A stretch of 64,000 nucleotides of DNA. Source: Lacrimispora sp. BS-2. Lineage in GTDB: Bacteria; Bacillota; Clostridia; Lachnospirales; Lachnospiraceae. The position numbers and the translations under genes are program-made. Of this stretch, positions 23,019-31,992 are shown piece after piece. The notes below the pieces were generated by a model that had not been told where the DNA came from, did not search any database, and saw nothing but the letters and a program-made list of their open reading frames with translations. Positions within the stretch are counted from its first letter, which is position 1; the number at the start of each line of letters is the position of its first letter. The DNA lies in NCBI RefSeq assembly GCF_040207125.1, contig NZ_CP157940.1:3286001-3350000 (forward strand), read 5' to 3'.

Positions 23019-24356
23019 TTATTCCTGTGCCAGCATAGCATTCATTTCCTGAGTAATATCCTTGCAGACATCCTCCACGCTCCTGGCTCCGGTCCACGCA
23101 TCAATCAATTTTTCGCCGGTCATATTGTTCCACGCAACCGTTGATTTTGAGTAGGGCCTGATGACCAGGTCGCTCATCATATCTAAGTATGCCTGAAGGT
23201 TAAAGCCTGAATATGCCTTTATCCAGTTATCCGTTGTTCCTTCATAAGCAGAAATAACGATTCCAAGGTCAGACTGTTTCTGCTGGGCTTCCTTTGATCC
23301 CATATACTCGATGAGCTTCCATGCTTCCTCAGGCATGCCGGTATTGGCGGAAGCCGCCCAGCCCAGTCCATTATAAATGGAGATTCTCTTTCCAGAGGCC
23401 CCATCCTTGGGAAGGAGTGCGATGTCCCCGTTTGCTTTTACGTAATCATTATTGCAAAGCTCCGGAAGCATCCAGGAGCCAGCCGTAATCATAGCTACCT
23501 TGCCGGCTTCAAACAAAGCTTCCTCTGTATTTTCTGCCATCACTTCATATGACGGCGCATATCCCTCTTTCATCAGGCCGGTTATAAATGTTAAGGCCTT
23601 GATGGTTCCCGGCTGGTCAAATCCGGAGGTTTTCTTATCATCGCTGATCACATAACCGCCCATATCATAAACGATATTGTTCCAGCCTGCCTGGTCATTG
23701 GTGGGCCTTAAAGCAAATCCATACTGGCTTCCATCCCCTTTGGTCAGCTTTTTGGCTGCTGCTGCAAAATCATCCCAGGTCCAATCCTTGTGGGGATAGG
23801 GGATTCCTGCTTCATCAAACATGGTTTTGTTGTACCAAAGCGCGATGGTATCAATATCTTTTGGCACCGCATACTGCTTTGTGCCTTCCCAATTATAGAT
23901 CTGCACAATGTCTTTTGGGAATTTATCCATTTCCAGCGTCTTGCTTTCCTTGATCCGGTCCGTTAAGTCCAAAAGCATTTCGTATTCGGAATACCTTGCA
24001 ATCTCATTGGAATGCATCCAGAAAACATCGGGAAGAGATCCGCCGGTTGCCCCTGCTTCCAGCATGGTCCAGTACTGCTCCCATGGGGTTACCTGAATCT
24101 GTGTCTTAATTCCCGTTTCCTTTGTAAAGTCCTTCATGATCTCCGTAAGTCCCGGCTCCTGGTTCTTGTCCCAGATTGCAACCGTCAGGGTTCCCTGGGC
24201 ACCGGTATTTCCCGGTTCACCGGAGCTTTCCGCTGCCTCAGTTGTTTCTCCTGCGCTTGCAGGGGCAGTTCCATTCCCGGTCTTGCTCCCGCAGCCCGCC
24301 AGTGTTGCTGCCATAACTGCTGCCATTGCTGCTGTCAACCACCATTTGCGTTTCAT
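23019..24356 (-). CDS. Sugar ABC transporter substrate-binding lipoprotein
   Basis: 445 residues. Lipoprotein signal MKRKWWLTAAMAAVMAATLA with lipobox LAGC (Cys about 22), a Ser/Gly/Glu linker, then a family-1 extracellular binding fold: LTVAIWDKNQEPGLTEIMKD, GSLPDVFWMHSNEIARY, DWTWDDFAAAAKKLTKGDGS and GKVAMITAGSWM. It captures an oligosaccharide outside the membrane for the permeases downstream. Perfect GGGAGG site before the ATG. Confidence 0.9.
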   Translation of the reverse strand: MKRKWWLTAAMAAVMAATLAGCGSKTGNGTAPASAGETTEAAESSGEPGNTGAQGTLTVAIWDKNQEPGLTEIMKDFTKETGIKTQIQVTPWEQYWTMLEAGATGGSLPDVFWMHSNEIARYSEYEMLLDLTDRIKESKTLEMDKFPKDIVQIYNWEGTKQYAVPKDIDTIALWYNKTMFDEAGIPYPHKDWTWDDFAAAAKKLTKGDGSQYGFALRPTNDQAGWNNIVYDMGGYVISDDKKTSGFDQPGTIKALTFITGLMKEGYAPSYEVMAENTEEALFEAGKVAMITAGSWMLPELCNNDYVKANGDIALLPKDGASGKRISIYNGLGWAASANTGMPEEAWKLIEYMGSKEAQQKQSDLGIVISAYEGTTDNWIKAYSGFNLQAYLDMMSDLVIRPYSKSTVAWNNMTGEKLIDAWTGARSVEDVCKDITQEMNAMLAQE

Positions 24357-24510
24357 TTTGTTACCTCCCTTTAATTAGTCGATTTATATAGTTAAATCTG
24401 ATTTTACAGCATATTTTTATATACTTTTCCATCTCTTACTGCTGATTATAAACCATTTTTCATCTACATTACATAGACTAATGTGACAGGTACATGGTGT
24501 TTTGTTATAT

Positions 24511-25308
24511 TTACCGAACCTCTTCTCTCATCTTCTTCCGATACTGGAGAGGGGATTCTCCCTCCGTCTGAAGGAAGCTTTTGCAGAATACCGAGGTATC
24601 ATGAAAGCCGCAGGATAAACCGGTTTCCGTTACGCTGAGGCCCGTATCCTCCAGCAGGCGCTTTGCTTCCATAATACGGTAGGCCGTTAAATACTGTTTT
24701 GGCGAAATCCCTTTATATTTCATAAAAAGCCTGTATAAGTAGGTCCGGTCGATCCCCACATATTTTGCCACATCTCCGATCTGAATGGGATAGCTGTAAT
24801 TATGGCGTATATAGGATTCCGCCCTGGATAAATAGCTCTGCTCATACTCTCCCACTTCCTTTCCCCGTTTAGGGAGCCTGGAAAACAGCAGATAAAGATG
24901 CCCCGTCATCTCATCCACATGATGGCCCCCGTTCTGAAAGGCAGTCACCAGCCGTTCCATATCAGTCCGCCATTCATTCCCTTCATCAAAGTGGTAAACA
25001 TACCCGCTTTCTTCCTGCCGGTAATCACTTAAAAGCCGTTCTGCCTCAGTCCCTGCAAAAGCTGCCCAGGCATATTCCCATGGCTCGTCCTTATCCGCCT
25101 GATAATAAGTGACCTCCTGAGGCTTAATTAAAAATGCATCTCCCTCCTTTAAGGCATATTCCTCGCCTCCCGTCCGATAGATTCCCTTTCCCCGGAGTAT
25201 TACGTGCATCAGGTAATGCTTCCGGATCGCAGGTCCGAAAAAATGTCCTGATGAACATTGTTCTCGCCCGCAGTAATAAATGGTCAGTGCCCGTACCCAT
25301 TGATTCAT
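24511..25308 (-). CDS. AraC family transcriptional regulator
   Basis: 265 residues from the ATG at 25308 (GGAGGG site, 6 bases); an upstream ATG at 25350 lacks one. An N-terminal cupin-like sensing domain (HFFGPAIRKHYLMHVILRGK, AFLIKPQEVTYYQADKDEPW) is followed by two AraC helix-turn-helix motifs (about 175-260: IGDVAKYVGIDRTYLYRLFM, YKGISPKQYL, TGLSCGFHDTSVFCKSFLQT). It sits between the transporter operon and the divergent alpha-galactosidase gene and probably activates one or both in response to the sugar. Confidence 0.88.
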   Translation of the reverse strand: MNQWVRALTIYYCGREQCSSGHFFGPAIRKHYLMHVILRGKGIYRTGGEEYALKEGDAFLIKPQEVTYYQADKDEPWEYAWAAFAGTEAERLLSDYRQEESGYVYHFDEGNEWRTDMERLVTAFQNGGHHVDEMTGHLYLLFSRLPKRGKEVGEYEQSYLSRAESYIRHNYSYPIQIGDVAKYVGIDRTYLYRLFMKYKGISPKQYLTAYRIMEAKRLLEDTGLSVTETGLSCGFHDTSVFCKSFLQTEGESPLQYRKKMREEVR

Positions 25309-25426
25309 GCTTAACCCTCCATTCAACAAAACGACAATTTTATGAAACAAACGTCCTATCTTTTTTTCTGCTGCAATTATACAATATCCTCATCAGACAG
25401 ACAAGGAAAAACAAGGAGGAAGGAAC

Positions 25427-26749
25427 ATGGTAAAAATAACTTTTATGGGGGCAGGAAGCACGATATTTGCAAGAAATGTCTTAGGTGACTGCATGTGCAC
25501 TCCCGTACTCCGGGACGCCAGGATCGCTCTTTACGACATTGATCCGGTCCGCCTTTCGGATTCAGAGCTCATCCTGAATGCAATCAACAAAAATGTAAAT
25601 CAGGGACGGGCTGATATAAAAACTTATCTGGGAGAGGAAAACCGGAAGGAAGCCTTGTCCGGTGCCACCTTTGTAGTAAACGCCATTCAGGTGGGCGGAT
25701 ACGATCCCTGTACCATAACTGACTTTGAAATCCCTAAAAAGTACGGCTTAAAGCAGACCATTGCGGATACCCTGGGAATCGGCGGCATCATGCGGGGTCT
25801 AAGAACCATTCCCGTTATGGAGGATTTTGCCAGAGACATGGAAGATGTTTGCCCGGATGCTTACTTCTTAAATTATACCAATCCCATGGCTATCTTAACT
25901 GGATACATGCAGCGTTATACGTCCATTAAAACCATTGGTTTATGCCACAGCGTCCAGGTATGCTCAGAAACCTTATTAAAGGGGCTTGATATGGAGGATA
26001 AGCTGGAAGGGCGGACAGAATTAATCGCAGGAATCAACCATATGGCCTGGCTCTTAAAGCTCCATGACAGGGATGGAAACGATCTTTATCCCGTCATCCG
26101 CCAAAAAGCCCTTGAGAAAAACCAGACAGAAAAACATAAAGATATGGTCCGCTTTGAATACATCAACCATTTGGGCTATTATTGTACGGAATCCAGCGAA
26201 CACAATGCAGAATACAATCCATTGTTCATAAAATCCAGATATCCGGAAATGATCGAAGAATTCCAGATTCCCTTAGATGAGTATCCGAGGCGCTGTATCA
26301 AGCAGATCAACGAATGGGAGGAAGAAAAGAACTCGATACTAAACAACGGCCAGATCACCCATGAACGTTCTCATGAATACGCCTCCTATATTATGGAAGC
26401 GATTGTGACTAATAAGCCCTATAAAATCGGAGCAAGCGTATTAAACCACGGGCTGATCGATAACCTTCCTGCCGACGCCTGCGTAGAGGTTCCCTGTCTG
26501 GTAGACGGAAGCGGAATTACTCCCTGCCATGTGGGACGCATTCCTACCCAGCTGGCAGCCATGAACATGACAAATATAAATCCACAGCTTCTCACCATAG
26601 AGGCAGCCCGTAACAGAGATAGAAAAACCATTTACCAGGCAGCCATGCTGGATCCTCACACCGCCGCCGAACTGAACATAAAAGATATCCGCGCTATGGT
26701 GGATGAACTTATTGCAGCCCATGGCAGCTACATGAAAATGTACCATTAA
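25427..26749 (+). CDS. melA: Alpha-galactosidase, glycoside hydrolase family 4 (MelA type)
   Basis: 440 residues. The NAD+-binding N-terminus is KITFMGAGSTIFARNVLGD. The family motifs QTIADTLGIGGIMRGLRTIP, NYTNPMAILT, the metal-ligand cysteine in GLCHSVQ and histidine in AGINHMAW mark GH4. These enzymes cleave by NAD+/Mn2+-dependent oxidation and elimination inside the cell. The closest pattern is MelA-type alpha-galactosidase; an alpha-glucosidase (AglA) specificity is possible. Strong AGGAGG site. Flanked by two AraC regulators and next to a sugar ABC operon. With the GH36 gene reduced to a remnant, this should be the working hydrolase of the locus. Confidence 0.88.
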   Translation: MVKITFMGAGSTIFARNVLGDCMCTPVLRDARIALYDIDPVRLSDSELILNAINKNVNQGRADIKTYLGEENRKEALSGATFVVNAIQVGGYDPCTITDFEIPKKYGLKQTIADTLGIGGIMRGLRTIPVMEDFARDMEDVCPDAYFLNYTNPMAILTGYMQRYTSIKTIGLCHSVQVCSETLLKGLDMEDKLEGRTELIAGINHMAWLLKLHDRDGNDLYPVIRQKALEKNQTEKHKDMVRFEYINHLGYYCTESSEHNAEYNPLFIKSRYPEMIEEFQIPLDEYPRRCIKQINEWEEEKNSILNNGQITHERSHEYASYIMEAIVTNKPYKIGASVLNHGLIDNLPADACVEVPCLVDGSGITPCHVGRIPTQLAAMNMTNINPQLLTIEAARNRDRKTIYQAAMLDPHTAAELNIKDIRAMVDELIAAHGSYMKMYH

Positions 26750-26801
26750 CAGAATTTCCCGGGAATCGTCATTTCAAGCTGCGCTTAATATCTGTATACT
26801 T

Positions 26802-26846
26802 GACCCTATCAAACATCCAAATGAAAGCGGATCGTCTGACAGGGTC
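26802..26846 (+). terminator. Terminator after the GH4 gene
   Basis: GACCCTATCA / TGACAGGGTC arms (one mismatch) with a 25-base loop, followed by TTTC. The T tract is short, so some read-through into the downstream araC gene is plausible. Confidence 0.5.
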
Positions 26847-26872
26847 TTTCACCATTTTGAGGGGGTATATAT

Positions 26873-27745
26873 TTGAGTGAAAAACAGACAACTTATAAGA
26901 ATGTAGCCGGGTTCCGCTGCTTAAGGAACATCAAACGGCAGACCAATGATCTGTACCTGGTTCACTGCGGAATCCAGCAGTGTCCTCCCGGATACACCTA
27001 CGACCACAAGATTCCAAATGAATATCACCTGCACTTTGTGATAGGCGGCGCAGGGTCCCTGGAAGTTAATGGAAAACGGTATGATTTAAAAACCGATGAC
27101 ATCTTTCTCATTCCCAAGGGCCATCCCGTTCTTTACAATGCTGATTGCAAAAACCCCTGGGAATACATGTGGATCACCTTTGACGGAGAAATGGCGGAGG
27201 CTTATTTAAGCTATGCGAGCCTGTCTCCACAGCTCCCAGCCATCCATTCCCAGATTCCCAATCAGCTTTATCTTCCCATGATACACAAAATACTGGATAC
27301 CAGCGAGCTGACCTTTGCCAATGAAATCAAACGGGTGGGATACTTATACGAAATACTGTCCACCCTGATCGAAATGCAGAATACCATAAGAATCATTAAA
27401 AAGAACCAGCACGACTATTCCATCGATACTTATGTGGATTATGCCCTTCAGTATATTAAGCTGAACTATGATCACATCAAAGTCCAGGACATTGCGGACT
27501 ACATTGGGATCAACCGCTCCTATTTAACCTCAATCTTCAAAAAGCAGCTTCACGTTTCACCTCAGGAATACTTAATGAGGTTCCGGCTTAACATTGCCGC
27601 CCACCAGCTTTCCGCCACATCCTTATCCATTCAGGAAATCGCCACAGGAATCGGATATCATAACCCTTTAACCTTTTCCAAAATATTCAAACAGGAATTC
27701 GGCGTCAGCCCCAAGCATTACAGGGAAGAAAAACGGCAGCCATAA
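26873..27745 (+). CDS. AraC family transcriptional regulator
   Basis: 290 residues starting at TTG (26873) with GAGGGGG 8 bases upstream. Cupin-type N-terminal domain (YEYHLHF-like NEYHLHFVIGGAGSLEVNG, DIFLIPKGHPVLYNADCKNP) and two C-terminal helix-turn-helix units (VQDIADYIGINRSYLTSIFK, KQLHVSPQEYLMRFRL, IATGIGYHNPLTFSKIFKQE). It shares its plan with the AraC protein at 24511-25308; two such regulators in one sugar locus may sense different sugars or form a cascade. Confidence 0.88.
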   Translation: MSEKQTTYKNVAGFRCLRNIKRQTNDLYLVHCGIQQCPPGYTYDHKIPNEYHLHFVIGGAGSLEVNGKRYDLKTDDIFLIPKGHPVLYNADCKNPWEYMWITFDGEMAEAYLSYASLSPQLPAIHSQIPNQLYLPMIHKILDTSELTFANEIKRVGYLYEILSTLIEMQNTIRIIKKNQHDYSIDTYVDYALQYIKLNYDHIKVQDIADYIGINRSYLTSIFKKQLHVSPQEYLMRFRLNIAAHQLSATSLSIQEIATGIGYHNPLTFSKIFKQEFGVSPKHYREEKRQP

Positions 27746-27821
27746 GAATTTCCTATAGCCATCGCTGCAGCTGCCAAATGAACATACAAACGTGTTCGCC
27801 CAGCTCCTTGGACACAAAAAA

Positions 27822-27854
27822 GCAGGAGGCTGGTCCTTTAGGACTGCCTCCTGC
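27822..27854 (-). terminator. Terminator of the DUF1858 gene
   Basis: On the minus strand GCAGGAGGC / GCCTCCTGC (9 bp), with an inner AGTCC/GGACC stem, followed by TTTTTTG. It also faces the convergent araC gene. Confidence 0.8.
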
Positions 27855-27862
27855 AACATATT

Positions 27863-28063
27863 CTATTTGTCTGCTAACACTTCATTAATCTGGGAAACCA
27901 GAACATCACAGTCTATTCCATGAACCTGGCAGGCTTCCTCCAGGGACTCACCCTGAGATGCCGGACAACCGAGGCAATGCATACCTGCACGCATTAACAT
28001 AGGTGCAATGTTCTCGTCCATTTCTAGCAATGCGCCTATTAACATATCCTTTTGGATCTGCAT
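27863..28063 (-). CDS. DUF1858 domain protein
   Basis: 66 residues: [40 protein letters not shown]. The CxxC in HCLGC with the preceding alanine-rich helix is the signature of DUF1858 small proteins, often linked to hybrid-cluster protein or iron-sulfur/redox genes; their biochemical role is unknown to me. It is transcribed divergently from the formate-lyase operon across 250 bases, which suggests shared anaerobic regulation. Strong AGGAGG site. Confidence 0.82.
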   Translation of the reverse strand: MQIQKDMLIGALLEMDENIAPMLMRAGMHCLGCPASQGESLEEACQVHGIDCDVLVSQINEVLADK

Positions 28064-28192
28064 CTTGTGTTCCTCCTTAAAAAATTGTACTTACTGTCTT
28101 TATAATATAATACTTTTACTTATGATTAGCAAGGACTAAATTCTATTTTTTCATTCAGGTTCCCTTCTGATGGTTTTTCTCAATTAAGAACC

Positions 28193-28221
28193 TTGACATT
28201 GTATACAGTATTATGTATAAT
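28193..28221 (+). promoter_or_regulatory. Consensus sigma-A promoter of the formate-lyase operon
   Basis: TTGACA (28193-28198), 17-base spacer, TATAAT (28216-28221): a perfect consensus, implying very high expression. An 8-bp hairpin (CAAAGATT / AATCTTTG, 28231-28257) would form at the very 5' end of the leader, which could stabilise the mRNA. Confidence 0.85.
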
Positions 28222-28313
28222 ACATTCATACAAAGATTGTAGGAATTATAATCTTTGACGGCACTCATTTATAACTTACACTTATACAGTTAGATTTCAC
28301 GGAGGTAAATATT

Positions 28314-30374
28314 ATGAGAACAGAATGGAGAGCCTTCACAGGCGGTGTTTGGGAACGGGAGATCAACGTCAGGGACTTTATACAGAAAAATTACACTCCT
28401 TATGATGGAGATGATTCTTTTCTTGCCGGACCAACCACAGAAACAAACGCTCTTTGGGCGCAGGTTATGGACTTATCCAAGCAGGAACGGGATGCCGGCG
28501 GCGTCCTGGATATGGATATAAAGACCATTTCCACCATCACCTCCCACGGGCCGGGATATTTAAATAAAGATAAAGAAACAATCGTAGGTTTTCAGACCGA
28601 TAAGCCTTTCAAACGTTCTTTACAGCCTTACGGCGGCATCCGTATGGCAGAAAAAGCCTGTGCAGATAATGGTTATACCATTGATCCTGAAGTCAAGAAA
28701 TTTTTTACAGTTCACAGAAAGACACACAATGCCGGTGTTTTTGACGCTTATACCCAGGAAATGCGCGACTGCCGTTCCAACCACATCATCACAGGCCTTC
28801 CGGATGCTTATGGCCGCGGACGTATTATCGGAGATTACCGCCGGGTGGCCCTGTACGGCATTGACCGCCTGATTGAGGATAAGGAAGAACAGAAGGATAC
28901 GACCCGTACCACCATGTACTCTGACGTGATCCGGGAAAGAGAAGAGCTTTCTGAGCAGATCCGTGCCCTTAAAGAATTAAAGGAGCTGGGAAGAATCTAT
29001 GGCCTTGATATTTCCAAACCGGCCGCCAATGTAAAAGAAGCGATCCAGTGGCTGTACTTAGCTTACCTTGCCGCTGTCAAGGAGCAGAACGGAGCCGCCA
29101 TGTCCTTAGGCCGTACCTCCACCTTTATTGACGTATATGCACAGAGAGATTTAGAAGAGGGGACCTTTACCGAGGAAGATATCCAGGAGGCTGTAGACCA
29201 TTTCATCATGAAGCTTCGTCTGGTCAAATTTGCCCGTACTCCGGAATACAATGAGCTGTTCTCCGGCGATCCTACCTGGGTAACAGAATCCATCGGAGGA
29301 GTCGGCATTGACGGACGCCATCTGGTGACCAAGACCTCCTTCCGCTACCTCCACACCCTTAAGAATCTGGGAACAGCTCCTGAGCCGAACTTAACCGTGC
29401 TCTGGTCCACAAAGCTTCCGGAAAACTTTAAGCGCTTCTGCGCTAAGACCTCCATCGAGTCCTCTTCTATCCAGTATGAGAACGATGATCTGATGAGAGT
29501 GACCCATGGAGATGATTATGCCATTGCCTGCTGCGTATCTTCCATGAGGGTTGGTAAGGAAATGCAGCTCTTCGGCGCACGTGCCAATCTGGCAAAGTGC
29601 CTGTTATATGCCATTAACGGCGGCATTGATGAAGTTACCAAAAATCAGGTCGGCCCTAAATACCGTCCCATCACTTCTGAGTACCTGGATTATGAGGAGG
29701 TTATGGCTGCCTATAAGGATATGATGAGCTGGCTTGCAAGGGTTTATGTAAACACCCTGAACGTCATTCACTATATGCATGACAAATACAGCTATGAGCG
29801 CATTCAGATGGCTCTTCACGATAAAAAGGTAACCCGTTGGTTCGCAACCGGTATTGCCGGACTTTCCGTAGTGGCTGACTCTTTATCCGCTATCAAATAT
29901 GCCAAGGTAAAGACGGTCCGGGATGAAAACGGAATCGTGGTTGACTACATCGTAGAAGGAGACTTCCCAAAATACGGCAATAACGATGACCGGGTAGACC
30001 AGATTGCAAACGACCTGGTTCACACCTTCATGAACTATATAAAAGGAAACCATACCTACCGGGGCGGTATTCCAACAACCTCTATCTTGACAATCACCTC
30101 CAATGTCGTATATGGTAAGAATACAGGAGCAACTCCTGACGGACGTAAGAAAGGCGAAGCCTTTGCACCTGGTGCCAATCCAATGCATCATAGAGATACC
30201 CACGGCGCCGTCGCTTCCCTTGCATCGGTTGCAAAGCTTCCGTTTAAAGATGCCCAGGATGGCATCTCCAATACCTTCTCCATCGTACCGGGAGCTCTTG
30301 GTAAGGAAGATCAGATTTTCACAGGAGATTTAGAGGTAGATTTAGAGCTGGCTCTTAATGAAGACCAGAAGTAA
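28314..30374 (+). CDS. pflB: Pyruvate formate-lyase catalytic chain lacking its glycyl-radical domain
   Basis: 686 residues. It follows PFL throughout: [37 protein letters not shown], and the thiyl-radical site [10 protein letters not shown] with Cys406-Cys407. The C-terminal part [20 protein letters not shown] and [19 protein letters not shown] is where ordinary PFL (about 740-760 residues) continues directly into the glycyl-radical domain. Here the chain instead ends [10 protein letters not shown]. The radical glycine is supplied by a separate gene (30677-30922). The enzyme cleaves pyruvate plus CoA to acetyl-CoA and formate in the anaerobic cytoplasm. GGAGG site, consensus promoter; same operon as the two small genes and activase. 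No decay is visible, so the split looks functional. Confidence 0.9.
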   Translation: MRTEWRAFTGGVWEREINVRDFIQKNYTPYDGDDSFLAGPTTETNALWAQVMDLSKQERDAGGVLDMDIKTISTITSHGPGYLNKDKETIVGFQTDKPFKRSLQPYGGIRMAEKACADNGYTIDPEVKKFFTVHRKTHNAGVFDAYTQEMRDCRSNHIITGLPDAYGRGRIIGDYRRVALYGIDRLIEDKEEQKDTTRTTMYSDVIREREELSEQIRALKELKELGRIYGLDISKPAANVKEAIQWLYLAYLAAVKEQNGAAMSLGRTSTFIDVYAQRDLEEGTFTEEDIQEAVDHFIMKLRLVKFARTPEYNELFSGDPTWVTESIGGVGIDGRHLVTKTSFRYLHTLKNLGTAPEPNLTVLWSTKLPENFKRFCAKTSIESSSIQYENDDLMRVTHGDDYAIACCVSSMRVGKEMQLFGARANLAKCLLYAINGGIDEVTKNQVGPKYRPITSEYLDYEEVMAAYKDMMSWLARVYVNTLNVIHYMHDKYSYERIQMALHDKKVTRWFATGIAGLSVVADSLSAIKYAKVKTVRDENGIVVDYIVEGDFPKYGNNDDRVDQIANDLVHTFMNYIKGNHTYRGGIPTTSILTITSNVVYGKNTGATPDGRKKGEAFAPGANPMHHRDTHGAVASLASVAKLPFKDAQDGISNTFSIVPGALGKEDQIFTGDLEVDLELALNEDQK

Positions 30375-30386
30375 GGAGTGGTTATT

Positions 30387-30656
30387 ATGGCAGACCCAAA
30401 GGAGAAACTGATTGACGATATCGTCTCCATGCTTGACCAGTTCATGGCCGGAAAGGTTGGCCACATGAACATCCGTGTATCAGAAGACGATACGGTAAGT
30501 ACCGATAAAACAATGGCAAAATCAGTTACCACCATGAACTCCACGGATTGTGCAGACGGAAATTCCGCCTGCAGAGTACCGACTTTGTTCGAGGCCATGG
30601 ACACAGACGGGGAATACCCGGAAAGCAACCGGCTGTTTATGGAAGACACTTATTAA
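30387..30656 (+). CDS. Small protein of the split formate-lyase operon, resembling a radical domain without the Gly loop
   Basis: 89 residues from ATG 30387 (AAGGAG site, 8 bases), 12 bases after the pflB stop. By eye, residues 7-39 ([20 protein letters not shown], then [10 protein letters not shown]) align with the start of the glycyl-radical protein ([30 protein letters not shown]), with matches at I, V, LD, H, N, V and DT. The remainder has no RVSGYA radical loop; it carries two cysteines (DCADGNSAC) and an acidic tail ending NRLFMEDTY. Function unknown. It could be a structural subunit that holds the radical domain or the catalytic chain, a regulator of activation, or a diverged duplicate. 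A small Fe-S subunit as in benzylsuccinate synthase is less likely with only two Cys. Confidence 0.75.
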   Translation: MADPKEKLIDDIVSMLDQFMAGKVGHMNIRVSEDDTVSTDKTMAKSVTTMNSTDCADGNSACRVPTLFEAMDTDGEYPESNRLFMEDTY

Positions 30657-30676
30657 TACAAAAGGAGGATCAGAAA

Positions 30677-30922
30677 ATGACAAATATCAGCGAATCTCAA
30701 ATCAATAACCTTGTTAATTTATTAGATGGCTATGTGGAAGAAGGCGGACATCACTTAAATGTCAATGTCTTCACCCGTGATACCCTGTTAGACGCCCAGA
30801 ACCATCCGGAAAATTATCCCCAGCTTACAGTCCGGGTATCCGGTTATGCGGTGAATTTTATTAAGCTTACAAAGGAACAGCAGGATGAGGTGATTTCCCG
30901 TACGTTCCACAACAATATGTAA
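30677..30922 (+). CDS. Stand-alone glycyl-radical domain (GrcA/YfiD-like) of pyruvate formate-lyase
   Basis: 81 residues, AAAGGAGG site 9 bases before the ATG. The sequence [59 protein letters not shown] is the complete C-terminal domain of PFL. The radical-bearing glycine is Gly56 in RVSGYAV, and the tail HNNM matches the usual HSxM-like end. In E. coli GrcA (YfiD) a comparable protein repairs oxygen-cleaved PFL; here the catalytic chain has no radical domain of its own, so this protein must be the obligatory partner rather than a spare part. The activase gene follows after 24 bases. Confidence 0.9.
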   Translation: MTNISESQINNLVNLLDGYVEEGGHHLNVNVFTRDTLLDAQNHPENYPQLTVRVSGYAVNFIKLTKEQQDEVISRTFHNNM

Positions 30923-30946
30923 TAAAAAGCAAAGAAGGCGATCTGT

Positions 30947-31720
30947 ATGACAGGATATATACATTCCATTGAAAGCTTTGGTACCGTTGACGGGCCGGGC
31001 GTGCGCATGGTGATTTTTTTACAGGGCTGTCCCATGCGCTGCCAATACTGCCATAATCCGGACACCTGGAAAATGGCGGGCGGCACGCCGATGACAACAG
31101 AAGAACTATTAAAGCAGTTTGAATCGTCCCGGAATTTTTACCGGGGAGGAGGCATAACGGCCACCGGCGGGGAGCCCCTTATGCAGCTGGATTTTGTGAC
31201 TGAGCTTTTTGAAGCCGCAGCAAAGAAAAACATCCATACCTGTCTGGATACCTCAGGTGTCACATTTCATGGGAATGATCCGGATTACAGGAAGAAAATA
31301 GACCGTCTTCTGGACTCTACCGATCTTATCATGCTGGACGTCAAGCACATTGATGACACAAAGCACAAAACACTTACAGGGCATTCCAATGAAAACATTC
31401 TGGATTTTGCCCAGTACTTAAGTGACCGGGATATCCCGGTGTGGGTCCGTCACGTGGTAGTACCCCAGATCACAGATGAAACCCCTGATTTATACAGGCT
31501 GGGGCGTTTTATCGGCGGACTTAAGAATGTGAAGGCCCTTGATGTCCTGCCTTATCATGACATGGGAAAGGTAAAATACGAGAGCCTGGGTATGGAATAT
31601 CCTTTAAAGGATATTCCTCCCATGTCAAAAGAAGGAGCCGTTGCCGCCAAGAAGATCATCCTAAGCGGGATCAGGGATGTCCGCACAGGAATCCCTGATC
31701 GGTATTGCTCCCAAAATTAA
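30947..31720 (+). CDS. pflA: Pyruvate formate-lyase activating enzyme (radical SAM)
   Basis: 257 residues. IHSIESFGTVDGPGVRMVIF precedes the radical-SAM cysteines C28-x3-C32-x2-C35 (GCPMRCQYCHNPDTW). GGITATGGEPLMQLDFV and DTSGVTFHG belong to the SAM-binding barrel. It reductively cleaves S-adenosylmethionine and abstracts hydrogen from the glycine of its target, here presumably Gly56 of the small protein encoded just upstream. Length is typical. It is the fourth gene of the operon. Confidence 0.93.
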   Translation: MTGYIHSIESFGTVDGPGVRMVIFLQGCPMRCQYCHNPDTWKMAGGTPMTTEELLKQFESSRNFYRGGGITATGGEPLMQLDFVTELFEAAAKKNIHTCLDTSGVTFHGNDPDYRKKIDRLLDSTDLIMLDVKHIDDTKHKTLTGHSNENILDFAQYLSDRDIPVWVRHVVVPQITDETPDLYRLGRFIGGLKNVKALDVLPYHDMGKVKYESLGMEYPLKDIPPMSKEGAVAAKKIILSGIRDVRTGIPDRYCSQN

Positions 31721-31809
31721 ACAATAATTGTACCATTTTCTACTTGAATATTTCTGATTTATAGTATAAAATATAGAAAAATCTATAAATTATAAGGAGG
31801 TATTTTATC

Positions 31810-31980
31810 ATGGCACGTGTTATTAGTGACGCTTGCGTTAGTTGCGGAAGTTGTGAAGGTGAGTGCCCAGTAAGCGCTATCAGCCAGGGTGATTCTCAGT
31901 TTGTTATTGATGCTGATGCTTGTATCGATTGTGGCGCTTGTGAAGGCGTCTGTCCTACAGGAGCTATTTCTGAAGCATAA
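31810..31980 (+). CDS. 2[4Fe-4S] ferredoxin
   Basis: 56 residues with two clostridial ferredoxin cluster motifs: CVSCGSCEGECP (about 9-20) and CIDCGACEGVCP (about 38-49), separated by the usual pseudo-twofold repeat. It has an AAGGAGG site and lies 89 bases after pflA, ending in a strong terminator. It is a low-potential electron carrier and a plausible donor for the formate-lyase activase, as well as for hydrogenase and pyruvate:ferredoxin oxidoreductase. Confidence 0.92.
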   Translation: MARVISDACVSCGSCEGECPVSAISQGDSQFVIDADACIDCGACEGVCPTGAISEA

Positions 31981-31992
31981 TTATGAATACAT

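Noticed and set aside
22913..23041. N-terminal extension of the MalF-type permease
   Set aside because: The frame is open but passes through the intercistronic terminator; ATG 22912 has a good ribosome site and the natural N-terminus.
30677..30922. Treating the 81-residue radical protein only as a spare GrcA for a complete PFL
   Set aside because: The pflB gene of this operon has no radical domain at all, so a mere repair role does not fit, unless another pflB exists outside the window.
28314..30922. Split PFL as an ordinary pseudogene
   Set aside because: Each of the three frames has its own strong ribosome site and intact motifs, and extra coding sequence lies between them; a simple nonsense or frameshift mutation would not create this.
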